64,000 nt of DNA from FEN-1099 sp964511015 (GCA_964511015.1 CAZEDX010000002.1:1-64000), one strand, 5' to 3'. Counted from the stretch's first letter, positions 1 to 9,416 are shown. Made by a program: numbers and translations. Notes: generated from the sequence alone by a model not told the origin.

Positions 1-1536
1 GACCGGTTGGGCATCAAACCGCTGTACTACGCGGTACACCAGGGCCGGTTCTATTTCGCTTCGGAGATCAAGGCGCTGCTGCCGTTGGATCTGCCGCCGC
101 CCAGAACCAATCTCGCCGCGCTCGCTTACTTTCTGCAATTTCGTTACAACGACCTGACCGAAACCGTCTTCCAGGGCGTCTTCAAGCTGCCGCCGGCGCA
201 CCGGGCCTGGTGGAGCAACGGCCGGCTCTCGCTGGCGTCGTGGTGGCGCCTGGGCACGAACTACGCCACCGCCGTCACGACCGACCAACTCGCCGCACTG
301 ATCGCCGATTCCGTGCGCCTGCGCTTGCGTTCGGATTTCCCCACCGGCCTGTTTCTTTCCGGCGGGCTCGATTCATCGGGTCTGTTGGCGACAATGACTC
401 GCTTCTCCGGCGCGGTGCACACCTTCACCGCCACGTTGTCGGGCCTGCGCGCCGTGCGCCACGCCGGTCCACTGCAGGCGCGCTTCGGCAACCGCCACCA
501 CGATGTCGCGGTCGGGCCGGAAGCCATGGCGCATTGGCCGCGCATTGTTTGGCATTACGACGAGCTCAATGCCGACCCGGCGTCGCTGCCGATGTACGTG
601 CTGGCGCGGCACGCCCGGCAACACGTCAAGGCGGTGCTATCGGGTGAAGGCGCCGACGAGGTGTTTGTCGGCTACGAACGCGCGGCGATTCTGCGCTGGG
701 CCTGGTCCTTGGCGCGCGTGGCACCGGCGGGCGCGTTGCGGCTGATCCCCGCCTTGCTGCGGCGCCTGCCGCCGCGTTGGGGCAACCTGCTGTTCCGCTA
801 CTACTCGATTCTGGTTCCCGAAGGGATCGACCGACTGCAGCAGTTCCTGATCGATCTGCCCTCGCCCATCCGCGCGTATCTCGGCGTGCAATCGGTGCTG
901 ATGCCCGGCGAGGCCGCGGCGCTGCTGTTGCCCGAGCACGCGCGCGACATCGGCGCGGATCGTCTGGCGGAAAAGCTGATGGCGCCGTGGTTCACCCATG
1001 AGCCCGGTCCGGCCGCGGTGGGCGACATGCTGCGCTTCGAGCTGGCCAACCGCTTGCCGACCGACCTGCTGCTCAAAAGCGACGCCATGACCATGGCGCA
1101 CGGCCTCGAGTGCCGCGTGCCGTATCTCGACTACCGCCTGGTAGAAGCGGCGATGCGCCTGCCGCTTCGCGAACACCTGGGTCTGGCGACCAACAAGAAG
1201 CGGCTGCGCGCGGCGCTGGCGCGCGTATTGCCGCCGCACGTGGCGCAAGCCGGCAAGGAGAACTTCTTCGTGCCGATCCACCTCTGGCTCGACCGCGCGC
1301 GTCCGTGGATGGAAGAACTGCTCGCGGAAAAGCGCCTGCGCGAGCAAAGCATCTTCCGGCCGGAGGCGGTGCGGCAGATGATCGACCGCTACCGGGCCGG
1401 CGGCTTGTACTATGCCCGGCCATTGTGGAGTCTTTTGCACTATCAGCTCTGGCACCACATCTATTTGGAAAACGGCGGAGCTCAGCCGCCTGAGGAGGAT
1501 GGTCCGCACCTGTCGCCGGGAGGATGCAACGAGTAA
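1..1536 (+). CDS. asnB: Asparagine synthetase (glutamine-hydrolysing), 5' end outside window
   Basis: This gene is open from the first base of the window. It opens with the DRxGxKPLYY stretch that closes the glutamine-amidotransferase (class II) domain, so the start codon and about 150 residues lie upstream. The 511 visible residues contain the ATP pyrophosphatase PP-loop SGGLDSS at residues 120-126. The later motif SGEGADEVFVGY and the substrate region LxCRVPYLD are typical of asparagine synthase. The family activates Asp or a related carboxylate as an AMP ester and transfers ammonia from Gln. In GC-rich soil and sediment bacteria such AsnB copies often sit in polysaccharide or capsule clusters, which the missing upstream sequence could test. 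The stop overlaps the next reading frame by 13 nt. Confidence 0.9.
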   Translation, partial: DRLGIKPLYYAVHQGRFYFASEIKALLPLDLPPPRTNLAALAYFLQFRYNDLTETVFQGVFKLPPAHRAWWSNGRLSLASWWRLGTNYATAVTTDQLAALIADSVRLRLRSDFPTGLFLSGGLDSSGLLATMTRFSGAVHTFTATLSGLRAVRHAGPLQARFGNRHHDVAVGPEAMAHWPRIVWHYDELNADPASLPMYVLARHARQHVKAVLSGEGADEVFVGYERAAILRWAWSLARVAPAGALRLIPALLRRLPPRWGNLLFRYYSILVPEGIDRLQQFLIDLPSPIRAYLGVQSVLMPGEAAALLLPEHARDIGADRLAEKLMAPWFTHEPGPAAVGDMLRFELANRLPTDLLLKSDAMTMAHGLECRVPYLDYRLVEAAMRLPLREHLGLATNKKRLRAALARVLPPHVAQAGKENFFVPIHLWLDRARPWMEELLAEKRLREQSIFRPEAVRQMIDRYRAGGLYYARPLWSLLHYQLWHHIYLENGGAQPPEEDGPHLSPGGCNE

Positions 1537-2121
1537 AAATATCGCGCGCTTTTTGGATGGCCTTCGCGCTGTTAATTAGTTTGGCCCCGGTGACCGCCGG
1601 TTGCGCGAATGAGTCGGCGTCGGGCAATGACGAGGATACCGGCCCGCCACCGGTTGACGACGACACCACCGATGCGGACGACGACGCGATCGATAACGGA
1701 GTCGTGCATTTCCCGGCCGGATTCCAATTCGGAACCGCCACCACGGGTTTTTTCGTGGACATGAGTGGACCCACCCTTTCCCTGGTGTTGTGCACCGACG
1801 CCAATTCCGACTAGTACCAGTTCGGGACCTCGCCGGCGAAACAGTCAACGCGAGAACATGGCTAGGCGACTAAATTTTTTCGGCCTGAACAATTGCGCCT
1901 GCCTGACCGTGCCTGGGCTGCTGTTCTCGCTGACGCCGTGGTCTACGCACCGCGGCATGTTCGAGGTCGATATCGACAATACGAGCAAGCCGCGCTGCGC
2001 GAGGAACATCGTCAGCCGCTGTCGCTCGATCGCCAGAACAAACGAAAGCCCGCCGGAGCTCACCGCCGAGAATCCGATAGATTTCGAAAAAGAAGAACTT
2101 TTCGAAACAACGATAGCGTGA
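1524..2121 (+). pseudogene. Decayed family-1 glycoside hydrolase (beta-glucosidase-like) lipoprotein
   Basis: The first 96 codons (1524-1814) give a lipoprotein signal (lipobox VTAGC), an Asp-rich linker, and then FPAGFQFGTATTGFFVDM, which matches the conserved N-terminus of GH1 enzymes. The frame ends at TAG 1812-1814, where the local context NSD-stop-YQ suggests a former Trp codon (NSDWYQ). A second stop follows at 1863. In another frame, about 1900-2121 reads GMFEVDIDNTSKPRCARN and ends with ARTNESPPEL, which resembles the GH1 C-terminus (GLFxVD, TKxRxxR). About 350 residues, including both catalytic Glu regions, are absent. What I see is two ends of one gene with an internal deletion, a frameshift and nonsense codons. 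The GH1 assignment rests on remembered motifs. Confidence 0.6.
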
Positions 2122-2438
2122 CGCGCCGTAAGGTGAAAACGGAAAAATCGCTTATATTACAAACATTTCGTTCATTTTCCACAATTCGTATTTTGGCACT
2201 TAATGTCACTTTTGCGACAAAAATCCCGTTGTTGAAACGTCCAATTCTGCCGATTACATATTTGCGAGAATCGGTTGACCAGAAATCAAAATTAAAGTAC
2301 GCTATGAGGTTAAGTGACCTAGTGAAAAGGTTTTGTTGTGTTTTTTGTATCCGCCACGATCCTCCTCCCCATCGCTAGGAATCGTGTGAGGGTATTGGCC
2401 AATTCGGCTGAGGTTGGAACGAAGAGGAGAGAAACAGC
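2122..2438. other. AT-rich intergenic region
   Basis: This stretch between the glycosidase remnant and the PilZ fusion gene is clearly richer in A and T than its surroundings. It holds a promoter candidate at 2275-2303 and the ribosome-binding site GAAGAGGAGAG just before ATG 2439. No open frame in it has a plausible start and composition. Confidence 0.6.
2275..2303 (+). promoter_or_regulatory. Sigma70-like promoter candidate for the PilZ fusion operon
   Basis: TTGACC (2275-2280) is followed by a 17-nt spacer and TACGCT (2298-2303). The -35 box is strong. The -10 box is weak, keeping only the first T, the A and the last T. It would give a leader of about 130 nt before ATG 2439. Confidence 0.4.
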
Positions 2439-5400
2439 ATGGCCGAACTGCAGGAGCGCACCCCGGGAACCGTCTGGCTAGGACACAGAAAAGAAGCGAG
2501 AAAATCCTATCGTAGAAAGACCCTTGCGAGGGTCAGCGATTTGACCGGTCCATTTTCCGATTCCGAAGCCTTGGTCATGGACCTCAGTCTCGACGGCGTG
2601 TATTTACGGACCAAGGATCATCCCCCCGTTGGCGAGCGCATCGGCATGAACTTGTATCTGCCGTCCGGCGCCAAGCGGCCGATTCACATCGCCGGCCAGA
2701 TCGTGCGCAACGACGAGCGCGGGCTTGGGCTACGATTCGAAGAGCTGCAATCGCGCGACCGGGCGAAGATCCGGCATTACTCGGCCTTCGTCGAACTCGA
2801 CGAAGCGATTGTGGAACTGCAGAACAAGCTGAAGGGCACGGTTTCCGGCAATCTGTTGCCGGTGAGCGAATGGCGCCTGATCGAAGAACGCCTTCTTGCC
2901 GCCAGCGAGCGGCGTCTTCCGGTGCGTGTGGTCTACTCCTTGCGCACGGGGCAGTTCGCCGAAGGCGAATTACAGTATCAAAACTGCGAATTGCGTTTGC
3001 AGCACCTGAAGACTGCCCTGCCTGAGGGCACGCGTGTGGTGTATTGCATCGTTGACGACGGCCCATTGCATTCGGTGTTTGAAGGTTTGATTCTGGAAAA
3101 GGGCATCAACCCGCTGCTGGTTCTGCCCGAGCGCATGTATCACAACGAGCGCCGCTGGAGCCGCCGCGAGGCCGTGACCAACACCTGGATGGTGGTTGAA
3201 GCCCCCCATCTGGAAAAGAGAGAACTGCGGTTGTCAGTCAACGACCTGAGCGAAGGCGGTTGTTCCGTTATGGCCCACCGCGACGCCGCATTGACCGTCG
3301 GTATGCGCTTTCCGGCCTTCCAACTGCTGAACCATGGCCGGGTATACAACCACGACGGCGCGACGATTACGCGCGTGACGCCCCAACCGCCGGAAGGCTG
3401 GTTGCTGGGCTTGAACTTCCTCGACCAGTCGCAGGACCGCGACGCCTTCGCCGAGATCAAAGACCGCAGCCTGCGCTCGAACTTCTGGACTTCGCTGCAG
3501 CGGGTCACCGGCATGGCACGCGACAAGATCACCCGCATGGTCGGCGGCAAGGCGGATGCGACCCGCGAGCGTCTGCACTTGGCGCACTACAAGAACACCC
3601 GCGGCGACATGGTGGCCGCGCTGCTCGACGCGACCTTCGACCTCAACGGCGACGCCCCGCCGGTGGACGTGGCCGTGGTCATCGGTCCGCCCTTCCCCGT
3701 GCGCAAAGAGGTCTTCAGCCTGCTGGCGCGCACGCTGATCGACAACTTCGCGGCGCAGGGTCTGCAAGCGGTGGTTTGCCGTTTCGACCTGACGCATGCG
3801 TTGGGCGAAAGCGAAGTCGACCCGGAAATGGAGGCGAAGGGACACCCGTACCTGCGGTGGACCTACTCGCACCTCGAATCCGATATGATCGGTAGTTTCT
3901 CCTATCTGGAGCGCCGGTTCCGGCCGCGCAAGCGCGTTGTGGTCGCCTACTCGGTGGCCGCCATCGCCGCACGGCGTATGGTCGCCGACGGCAATAAGCC
4001 GCCGGTCGACCTGTTCATCGCGCCGTTCGGCTGCCCGGACGGCCAGGACATGTTCAAGAACCTGCTGGCGGGCGTCGACCTCTTTCCGATCTACCTGCGC
4101 GGCGAGAAGGCCGAACCGTTCCTGATTTACGGCCGCCTCTCCGACCCGAGCGGCGTGTTGCCCGACGCAATCAAACGCGGCATGGCGTTCCTCGAAGACG
4201 CGCGCAAAGACATGTCGAAGATCACCGTGCCGGTGGTGTGGATTGTCGGCACTTATGACTTCATGGTCACGCGCTCCCGTGTGCGTCAGATGCTCAACGC
4301 GCCGGGCGGTGGTCCGCGCGAAATCATCGAAGTGGCCACCGGGCACAATCCGAAGATCGGCAGCGAGGCCATTGAATCGTTCAAGATCATCAGCGAGTCG
4401 ATCAGCAAACACCTGTTCAACAACGCTCGCCCCGCCATCGAGCCCGACCTGGTCCGCGCCCAGCGGCAGTACGAGATCGAATGGGCGCGCACCAAGCGCA
4501 AGAAGTTCGTCAACGCCGCGGAGTACTGGAATCGTCACCTGTTCGGCACCGAGAAGTCAAAAGAAGGCTACGACGTGCTGCTCTACAACCCCGATTACGT
4601 CGAATTTATCGAAAAGCAGGTCGACCTGCTCGATGTGCAGCCGGGCCACCGCGTGGCGGACATCGGTTGCGGCACGGGCAATTTGTCGGTCAAGTTGCTG
4701 GAGAAGAACGCGTTCAAGGCGCTGGACCTGAACTGCCTCGACCTGGTGCCCAACGCAGTCGACTGTACGCGCGGGAAAATCCAGGCCATGATCGCCAGTC
4801 CGGACGGCAGTTGCCGCAACGTGAATCTACATTGCCGGGTGGTCGATCTGGAAGCCGCTCGCCTTACCTGCTGGCAGGAATTCCTGTCCGGCCAGTTGCA
4901 CGGGGTCGGCGCGGTCATCGGCCGCATCGAAGGACTGAATGCTCCCGCCATCCGCAAGATCGAACAGCACTACGGGCCGGAAATCCACCGCATCCTGCGC
5001 GGCGAAAAGGCGACGGTGAGCGACGTCCGCCGCTTGGTGACGGAGTTGGACGAAACCGAAGCCGAACTGGTGCTCGAGTTGTCGATGGCCAGCCGGTTCC
5101 TATTGGGCCGCACGCTGCCGGACGACCTGCGTCCGGGTGCGACCGTGGCGACCACTGCGGCCGATCTACGATTCCAACACCTGCATTTCGGACAGGCCAG
5201 CCCCACCTGCCGCATCGATTGCCCCGACGGGGCGTTCGACCGCATCGGTGGCTCGCTCATCCTGCCCTATCTCTACGACCCGGGCGCCGTACTGCGCGAA
5301 TTGCGCCGCATGTTGGCGCCGGGCGGTGTGCTGGTGCTCTCCAGCCTCAAGCCGAATTTCGACTCGTCGAAGTCGTATCTCGAAGAAGCCGAAACGATCA

Positions 5401-5636
5401 GCAAGCGCAAGGATCTGACCGATCTCGAGCGCGAACGGCTGCTGGCCAGCCTACGCGAGTTCTCGGCGTTTGTCGCGAGCATCATGGAAATGGAAGACGA
5501 AGGTCGCTTCCGGTTCTTCGCGGCGGATGAATTCGCCAGCCTGGTGCGAGATGCCGGCTTCGTGAACGTGCAGACCGCGGAGAGCTTCGGCAAGCCGCCG
5601 ACCGCCGTGATTGTGCGCGCGGAAAAAGGACGATGA
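2439..5636 (+). CDS. PilZ-PilZ-alpha/beta hydrolase-SAM methyltransferase fusion
   Basis: This 1065-residue cytoplasmic protein joins four modules. PilZ domain 1 (about 15-115) has RKEAR and DLSLDG. PilZ domain 2 (about 237-345), with a YcgR-like segment before it, has RRWSR and NDLSEGG. Both keep the RxxxR and D/NxSxxG residues that bind c-di-GMP. Residues about 405-660 look like an alpha/beta hydrolase: nucleophile elbow A-Y-S505-V-A, with Ala replacing the usual Gly on both sides, D607 in GTYDFMV and H636 in ATGHNP, so a Ser-Asp-His triad is possible. Residues about 715-1060 are a class I methyltransferase, with DIGCGTGN at 741-748 and a late APGGVLVLSS strand, interrupted by an insert of about 160 residues. 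I infer an enzyme gated by c-di-GMP. The substrate is unknown. Its stop overlaps the next start (ATGA). Confidence 0.85.
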   Translation: MAELQERTPGTVWLGHRKEARKSYRRKTLARVSDLTGPFSDSEALVMDLSLDGVYLRTKDHPPVGERIGMNLYLPSGAKRPIHIAGQIVRNDERGLGLRFEELQSRDRAKIRHYSAFVELDEAIVELQNKLKGTVSGNLLPVSEWRLIEERLLAASERRLPVRVVYSLRTGQFAEGELQYQNCELRLQHLKTALPEGTRVVYCIVDDGPLHSVFEGLILEKGINPLLVLPERMYHNERRWSRREAVTNTWMVVEAPHLEKRELRLSVNDLSEGGCSVMAHRDAALTVGMRFPAFQLLNHGRVYNHDGATITRVTPQPPEGWLLGLNFLDQSQDRDAFAEIKDRSLRSNFWTSLQRVTGMARDKITRMVGGKADATRERLHLAHYKNTRGDMVAALLDATFDLNGDAPPVDVAVVIGPPFPVRKEVFSLLARTLIDNFAAQGLQAVVCRFDLTHALGESEVDPEMEAKGHPYLRWTYSHLESDMIGSFSYLERRFRPRKRVVVAYSVAAIAARRMVADGNKPPVDLFIAPFGCPDGQDMFKNLLAGVDLFPIYLRGEKAEPFLIYGRLSDPSGVLPDAIKRGMAFLEDARKDMSKITVPVVWIVGTYDFMVTRSRVRQMLNAPGGGPREIIEVATGHNPKIGSEAIESFKIISESISKHLFNNARPAIEPDLVRAQRQYEIEWARTKRKKFVNAAEYWNRHLFGTEKSKEGYDVLLYNPDYVEFIEKQVDLLDVQPGHRVADIGCGTGNLSVKLLEKNAFKALDLNCLDLVPNAVDCTRGKIQAMIASPDGSCRNVNLHCRVVDLEAARLTCWQEFLSGQLHGVGAVIGRIEGLNAPAIRKIEQHYGPEIHRILRGEKATVSDVRRLVTELDETEAELVLELSMASRFLLGRTLPDDLRPGATVATTAADLRFQHLHFGQASPTCRIDCPDGAFDRIGGSLILPYLYDPGAVLRELRRMLAPGGVLVLSSLKPNFDSSKSYLEEAETISKRKDLTDLERERLLASLREFSAFVASIMEMEDEGRFRFFAADEFASLVRDAGFVNVQTAESFGKPPTAVIVRAEKGR

Positions 5637-8239
5637 GCGAAGCGCAGTCCCCGACGCTCGAACAGACGCCACAGTTCCGGGAACGCCTTGTTTTCGAAAC
5701 GCACGAACTGTTGGTGTCGCGTCTGCGCTATCTACTGATCATCGCCTGCTTCCTGTATTCCGCCTTCGTCATTCTGGATTTCGCCACTTCGCCGGAGCAT
5801 GCTTGGCTCTTCTTGGCGATGCGCCTGTTCGTGATCGTCAATTACATCGCCGGCATCGCGCTGCTGGCCACGCAGGTCGGGCGCAAGATCGTGCTGCCGC
5901 TGTCGGTCTGGTCGGTCTTCGTCTCGAACCTGGGCGTGGTCGTGATGACCATCTATCTCGGCGGCTTCGCCAGCGTCTACTACATCGGCATCGTGTTCAT
6001 TATTTTCGTCGCCGGCCTGTTCCTGCCGTGGACGGTGGCGCCGACGGTCACGCTCGGCCTATTGACCATAGGCAGCTACTTCCTGCTTAACTTCCTACTG
6101 ACCTTCACGCCGGATGTACCGGCCGCGCAGATTCTGCAGCCGTTCTTTTTCATGGGCGGCGCGGTGGTGTTCACGATCTTCGCCAACATCGGCCAAGCGC
6201 GCACCCGGCAACGCGACCTCGCCCAGCGCATGCAGATCGAAAAGGCCAACGAGGATCTCAAGGAACTCGACAAGGCCAAAATGCGCTTTTTCTCCAACGT
6301 CAGCCACGAACTGCGCAGCCCGCTGACGCTGATTCTCGGCCCGCTGGAGGCCATGCTGCAGGGCGAGTCGCCCATGGATTCGCGGCCGCTGCTGGAAGCC
6401 ATGGAGACCAACGCCCGCCGGCTGCTGCGGCAGGTCAACACGTTGTTGGATTTCGCCAAGATCGACGCCGGCAAGCTCGAGTGCAAGTTTGCCTACGGCA
6501 ACATCGGCCGCTTGCTCGAAGAGTTGCATCGCGCCACCTTCCCCCATACCGAACGCCGGCGCATTGCGCTTACGCTGGAAGGCACGGCGGATCTGCCCGA
6601 TTCGATCCTCGACATCAACAAGGCCGAAACGATCGCCGCCAACCTGATCTCCAACGCGGTGAAATTCACACCCGACGGCGGCCGGATCGCGATCCGCGCC
6701 GGCTTCGACGAAGACCGCGTGTGGTTCGAGGTCGAGGACACCGGCAGCGGCATTCCGGAAGACCAGCTCAGCCGCATTTTCGAACGTTTTCTGCAACTCG
6801 ACGACGCCCTCTCCCGCCGCGCCGAGGGCACGGGCCTGGGCCTGGCCATGGTGCAGGAACTGACCAAACTGCACGGCGGCCGGGTCAATGTGAAATCTCA
6901 GGTCGGCGTCGGCACCACCTTCACGGTGGAACTACCGCGCCGTCCGGACGTCAAACCGATCGATCGCCGCCGCATCATCGGCCGTCGCAAGATCGACCAG
7001 TTGGCGCAAGAACGCACGATCTCGATGCTCGGCGTGACCTACGAACAACGTTCGGGCACCAAGACGCTGCTGGCCGATGTCGCCGGCGCGCGCCTGACCG
7101 GCGGCGTGTTGAGCGACCAGGAAGTCAAACAGACGGCCCCGCCGGACGCGCAGAAGGTACTGGTGGTCGACGACAACCCCGATATTCGCACCTTCATAGC
7201 CAGCAACCTGACGGCGGAATACCGCATCGCAATGGCCGGCGACGGCATTGAAGCGCTCGAGGTCGCGTCCCGCTTCCAGCCCGATCTGATCATTTCAGAC
7301 ATCATGATGCCGCGAATGGACGGCTACGAACTGTGCCGCCGCATTCGCGAAGACAAGACGTTGAACCAGACGCCGATCATTCTGGCCACCTCGAAATCCG
7401 GCAGCGAGGCGGTGGTCGAAGGTTTGCAGACCGGCGCCAACGACTACATCGCCAAGCCCTTCGAGATCCGAGAACTGCGGGCGCGCGTGGCGGCCCACCT
7501 GCGCACCCGGCGCTTGGAGCGCAGCTTGAACGAGCGCGAGAGCCGGTTGGCGGCGATCGGCCAGATGACCAGTTCGATCGTGCACGACCTGAAAAACCCG
7601 TTGAGCACGATCATCGGTTTCGCCGAGATGGCCAAAGAAGACGCCCAACTCGGCAACACCAAGGATCTGGCGGCGAATCTCGACCCGGTAATCACCGAAT
7701 CCCGCCGCCTTGGCCGCATGATCGCCGAAGTGCTGGATTTCGCGCGCGGCTACAGCGCCGAGGTCAACCTCGAACCGACCGCGCTGGTGCCCTATCTGTC
7801 CATGGCCTACACCACGTGGAAAGGCAAGTTGGAGCAGCTGGGCATTGAGTTGATCGCCGAACACCGGATTCCCGAACGACTGCAAATCAATCTGGACCCG
7901 GATCGCATGATGCGGGTCATGGAGAACCTCTTCCGCAACGCACAGGAAGCATTGGCGGGTGAAGGTCGCGACCCCAAGGGCAAGCACGTCTGGTTGACCA
8001 CCGATGCCGACGGCGAAACCGTCAAGATTCGCGTGGCCGACGACGGCCCGGGCATTCCCGACGAACTGGCGGCACGGCTGTTCGAACCGTTTGCCACCGC
8101 CGGCAAGAAATCGGGAACCGGCCTGGGGCTGGCCACCGTGCGGAATCTCGTGAAAGCGCAAGGGGGCGAGATTTCGGTGGTGCCCAAGTGTCCGGAGGGC
8201 GGCGCGGCTTTTGTCATGACTTTCCCGGTCCAAGCGTAG
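5633..8239 (+). CDS. Membrane hybrid protein: histidine kinase-receiver-histidine kinase
   Basis: The protein has 868 residues. Six hydrophobic segments lie between about 32 and 187 and form a membrane sensor with almost no periplasmic domain. Next come a HisKA helix with H225 (NVSHELRSP), an ATP-binding domain (NLISNAVKFT, DTGSGIP, GTGLGLA), and a receiver domain at about 505-620 with acceptor D556 (LIISDIMMP). A second, shorter kinase core follows, with H651 in SSIVHDLKNP and its own ATPase (ENLFRNAQEAL, DDGPGIP). Two complete kinase cores around one receiver in a single chain are uncommon. The four-nt overlap with the PilZ fusion indicates coupled translation. The HD-GYP response regulator 64 nt downstream is the obvious partner, but that link is inference. 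Confidence 0.9.
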   Translation: MSEAQSPTLEQTPQFRERLVFETHELLVSRLRYLLIIACFLYSAFVILDFATSPEHAWLFLAMRLFVIVNYIAGIALLATQVGRKIVLPLSVWSVFVSNLGVVVMTIYLGGFASVYYIGIVFIIFVAGLFLPWTVAPTVTLGLLTIGSYFLLNFLLTFTPDVPAAQILQPFFFMGGAVVFTIFANIGQARTRQRDLAQRMQIEKANEDLKELDKAKMRFFSNVSHELRSPLTLILGPLEAMLQGESPMDSRPLLEAMETNARRLLRQVNTLLDFAKIDAGKLECKFAYGNIGRLLEELHRATFPHTERRRIALTLEGTADLPDSILDINKAETIAANLISNAVKFTPDGGRIAIRAGFDEDRVWFEVEDTGSGIPEDQLSRIFERFLQLDDALSRRAEGTGLGLAMVQELTKLHGGRVNVKSQVGVGTTFTVELPRRPDVKPIDRRRIIGRRKIDQLAQERTISMLGVTYEQRSGTKTLLADVAGARLTGGVLSDQEVKQTAPPDAQKVLVVDDNPDIRTFIASNLTAEYRIAMAGDGIEALEVASRFQPDLIISDIMMPRMDGYELCRRIREDKTLNQTPIILATSKSGSEAVVEGLQTGANDYIAKPFEIRELRARVAAHLRTRRLERSLNERESRLAAIGQMTSSIVHDLKNPLSTIIGFAEMAKEDAQLGNTKDLAANLDPVITESRRLGRMIAEVLDFARGYSAEVNLEPTALVPYLSMAYTTWKGKLEQLGIELIAEHRIPERLQINLDPDRMMRVMENLFRNAQEALAGEGRDPKGKHVWLTTDADGETVKIRVADDGPGIPDELAARLFEPFATAGKKSGTGLGLATVRNLVKAQGGEISVVPKCPEGGAAFVMTFPVQA

Positions 8240-8303
8240 TAGGATCAGGCGGCAGACAAGCCGCCCCGACTGAGTACGAACAGCGCACAAGGGGGAGAGG
8301 ATC

Positions 8304-9386
8304 GTGGAAGAAGCCAAACGCATTCTGGTTGTTGACGACGAGGAGATGATCCGCCGCTTGTCGTCCACCCTCCTGACCCGGTTGGGTTACGAGGTGACCG
8401 AAGCCGTCGACGGCGTGGATGGCCTGGAAAAGGTTATCGCCAACCCGCCCGACCTGATCCTGCTGGACATTCAGATGCCTCGGATGGACGGTTTGGAAGT
8501 CGCCCGACGCCTGAAGGAATCGCCCGACACCAAACACATTCCGATCGTCATCGTTTCGTCCTTCTCCGATCTCGAACCGCGGGTGAAAGCGCTGGAGATC
8601 GGCGTCGACGACTTCCTGTCCAAACCGGTCGACCGCACTGAACTGCGCGCGCGTGTGCAATCGTTGCTCAAGGTCAAGGCCTACAACGACCACATGTTGC
8701 ACTATCAGAAGGTGCTCGAAGAGGAAGTCATCAAGCGCACCGAACAGCTGCGCCTGGCCTACGACGAATTGAAGACCACGACCGATCGTCTGCAACGCGC
8801 GTCGCTCGACACGATCTTCCGGCTGTCGCAGGCGGCGGAATACAAGGACGAAGACACCGGCAGCCACATCAAGCGGATGGGCTACTACTCGGCGACCATC
8901 GCCCGCCAGTTGAACATGAACGATGCGGAAGTGGAGGCGATCCTCTACGCCGCGCCGATGCACGATATCGGCAAGATCGGCATACCCGACCGCATTCTGC
9001 TCAAGCCCGGCAAGCTCGACAAAGACGAATGGGAAACGATGAAACAACATACGGTGATCGGCAAGGATCTGCTCAAGGGGTCCGAATCCGAATTGCTGCG
9101 CATGGGCGAAACCATCGCCTTGTCGCACCACGAGAAGTGGGACGGAACCGGCTATCCGGTCGGCATGCGGGCCGCCGACATTCCGCTGGTCGGCCGCATT
9201 ACCGCAATCGCCGATGTCTTCGATGCGCTGACCTCGCGCCGACCTTATAAGGATCCCTTCCCCGTCGAAAAAGCGCTGGCCATTATCCAAGAGAACCGGG
9301 GCACGCACTTCGACCCGACGGTTGTCGACGCGTTTTTCACGGTTAAAGACAAGATCATGGAAATCCGGGTTGGCTGGCCGGAATAA
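8304..9386 (+). CDS. HD-GYP response regulator (c-di-GMP phosphodiesterase, RpfG type)
   Basis: The protein has 360 residues. An N-terminal receiver carries acceptor D55 (LILLDIQMPRMDG) and the K-P of SKPVD. A coiled linker follows (about 130-165), then an HD-GYP domain with H220-D221 in HDIGKIG and the signature HHEKWDGTGYP (GYP at 283-285). All metal-binding and signature residues of active phosphodiesterases are present. The family hydrolyses c-di-GMP to pGpG or GMP. The start is GTG 8304, preceded by GGGGGAGAGG (8291-8300). It should be phosphorylated by a histidine kinase, and the hybrid kinase directly upstream is the best candidate. Together with the PilZ protein the cluster encodes a c-di-GMP breaker and a c-di-GMP receptor. 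Confidence 0.93.
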   Translation: MEEAKRILVVDDEEMIRRLSSTLLTRLGYEVTEAVDGVDGLEKVIANPPDLILLDIQMPRMDGLEVARRLKESPDTKHIPIVIVSSFSDLEPRVKALEIGVDDFLSKPVDRTELRARVQSLLKVKAYNDHMLHYQKVLEEEVIKRTEQLRLAYDELKTTTDRLQRASLDTIFRLSQAAEYKDEDTGSHIKRMGYYSATIARQLNMNDAEVEAILYAAPMHDIGKIGIPDRILLKPGKLDKDEWETMKQHTVIGKDLLKGSESELLRMGETIALSHHEKWDGTGYPVGMRAADIPLVGRITAIADVFDALTSRRPYKDPFPVEKALAIIQENRGTHFDPTVVDAFFTVKDKIMEIRVGWPE

Positions 9387-9416
9387 CGGTTTTCTGGCTT
9401 TTAGGGAACCGGAATA

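Noticed and set aside
637..1509. 290-codon - strand frame inside the asparagine synthetase gene
   Set aside because: It mirrors the real gene and has Arg/His/Gln-rich composition without motifs.
3234..4538. 434-codon frame on the - strand inside the PilZ fusion gene
   Set aside because: Composition (Val, Arg, His, Ala) is that of antisense reading in GC-rich DNA, with no ribosome site or family motif.
8248..8265. GGCGGC/GCCGCC hairpin between the hybrid kinase and the HD-GYP gene
   Set aside because: Short, with no T tract; a 6-bp GC stem is expected by chance here. Not called a terminator.
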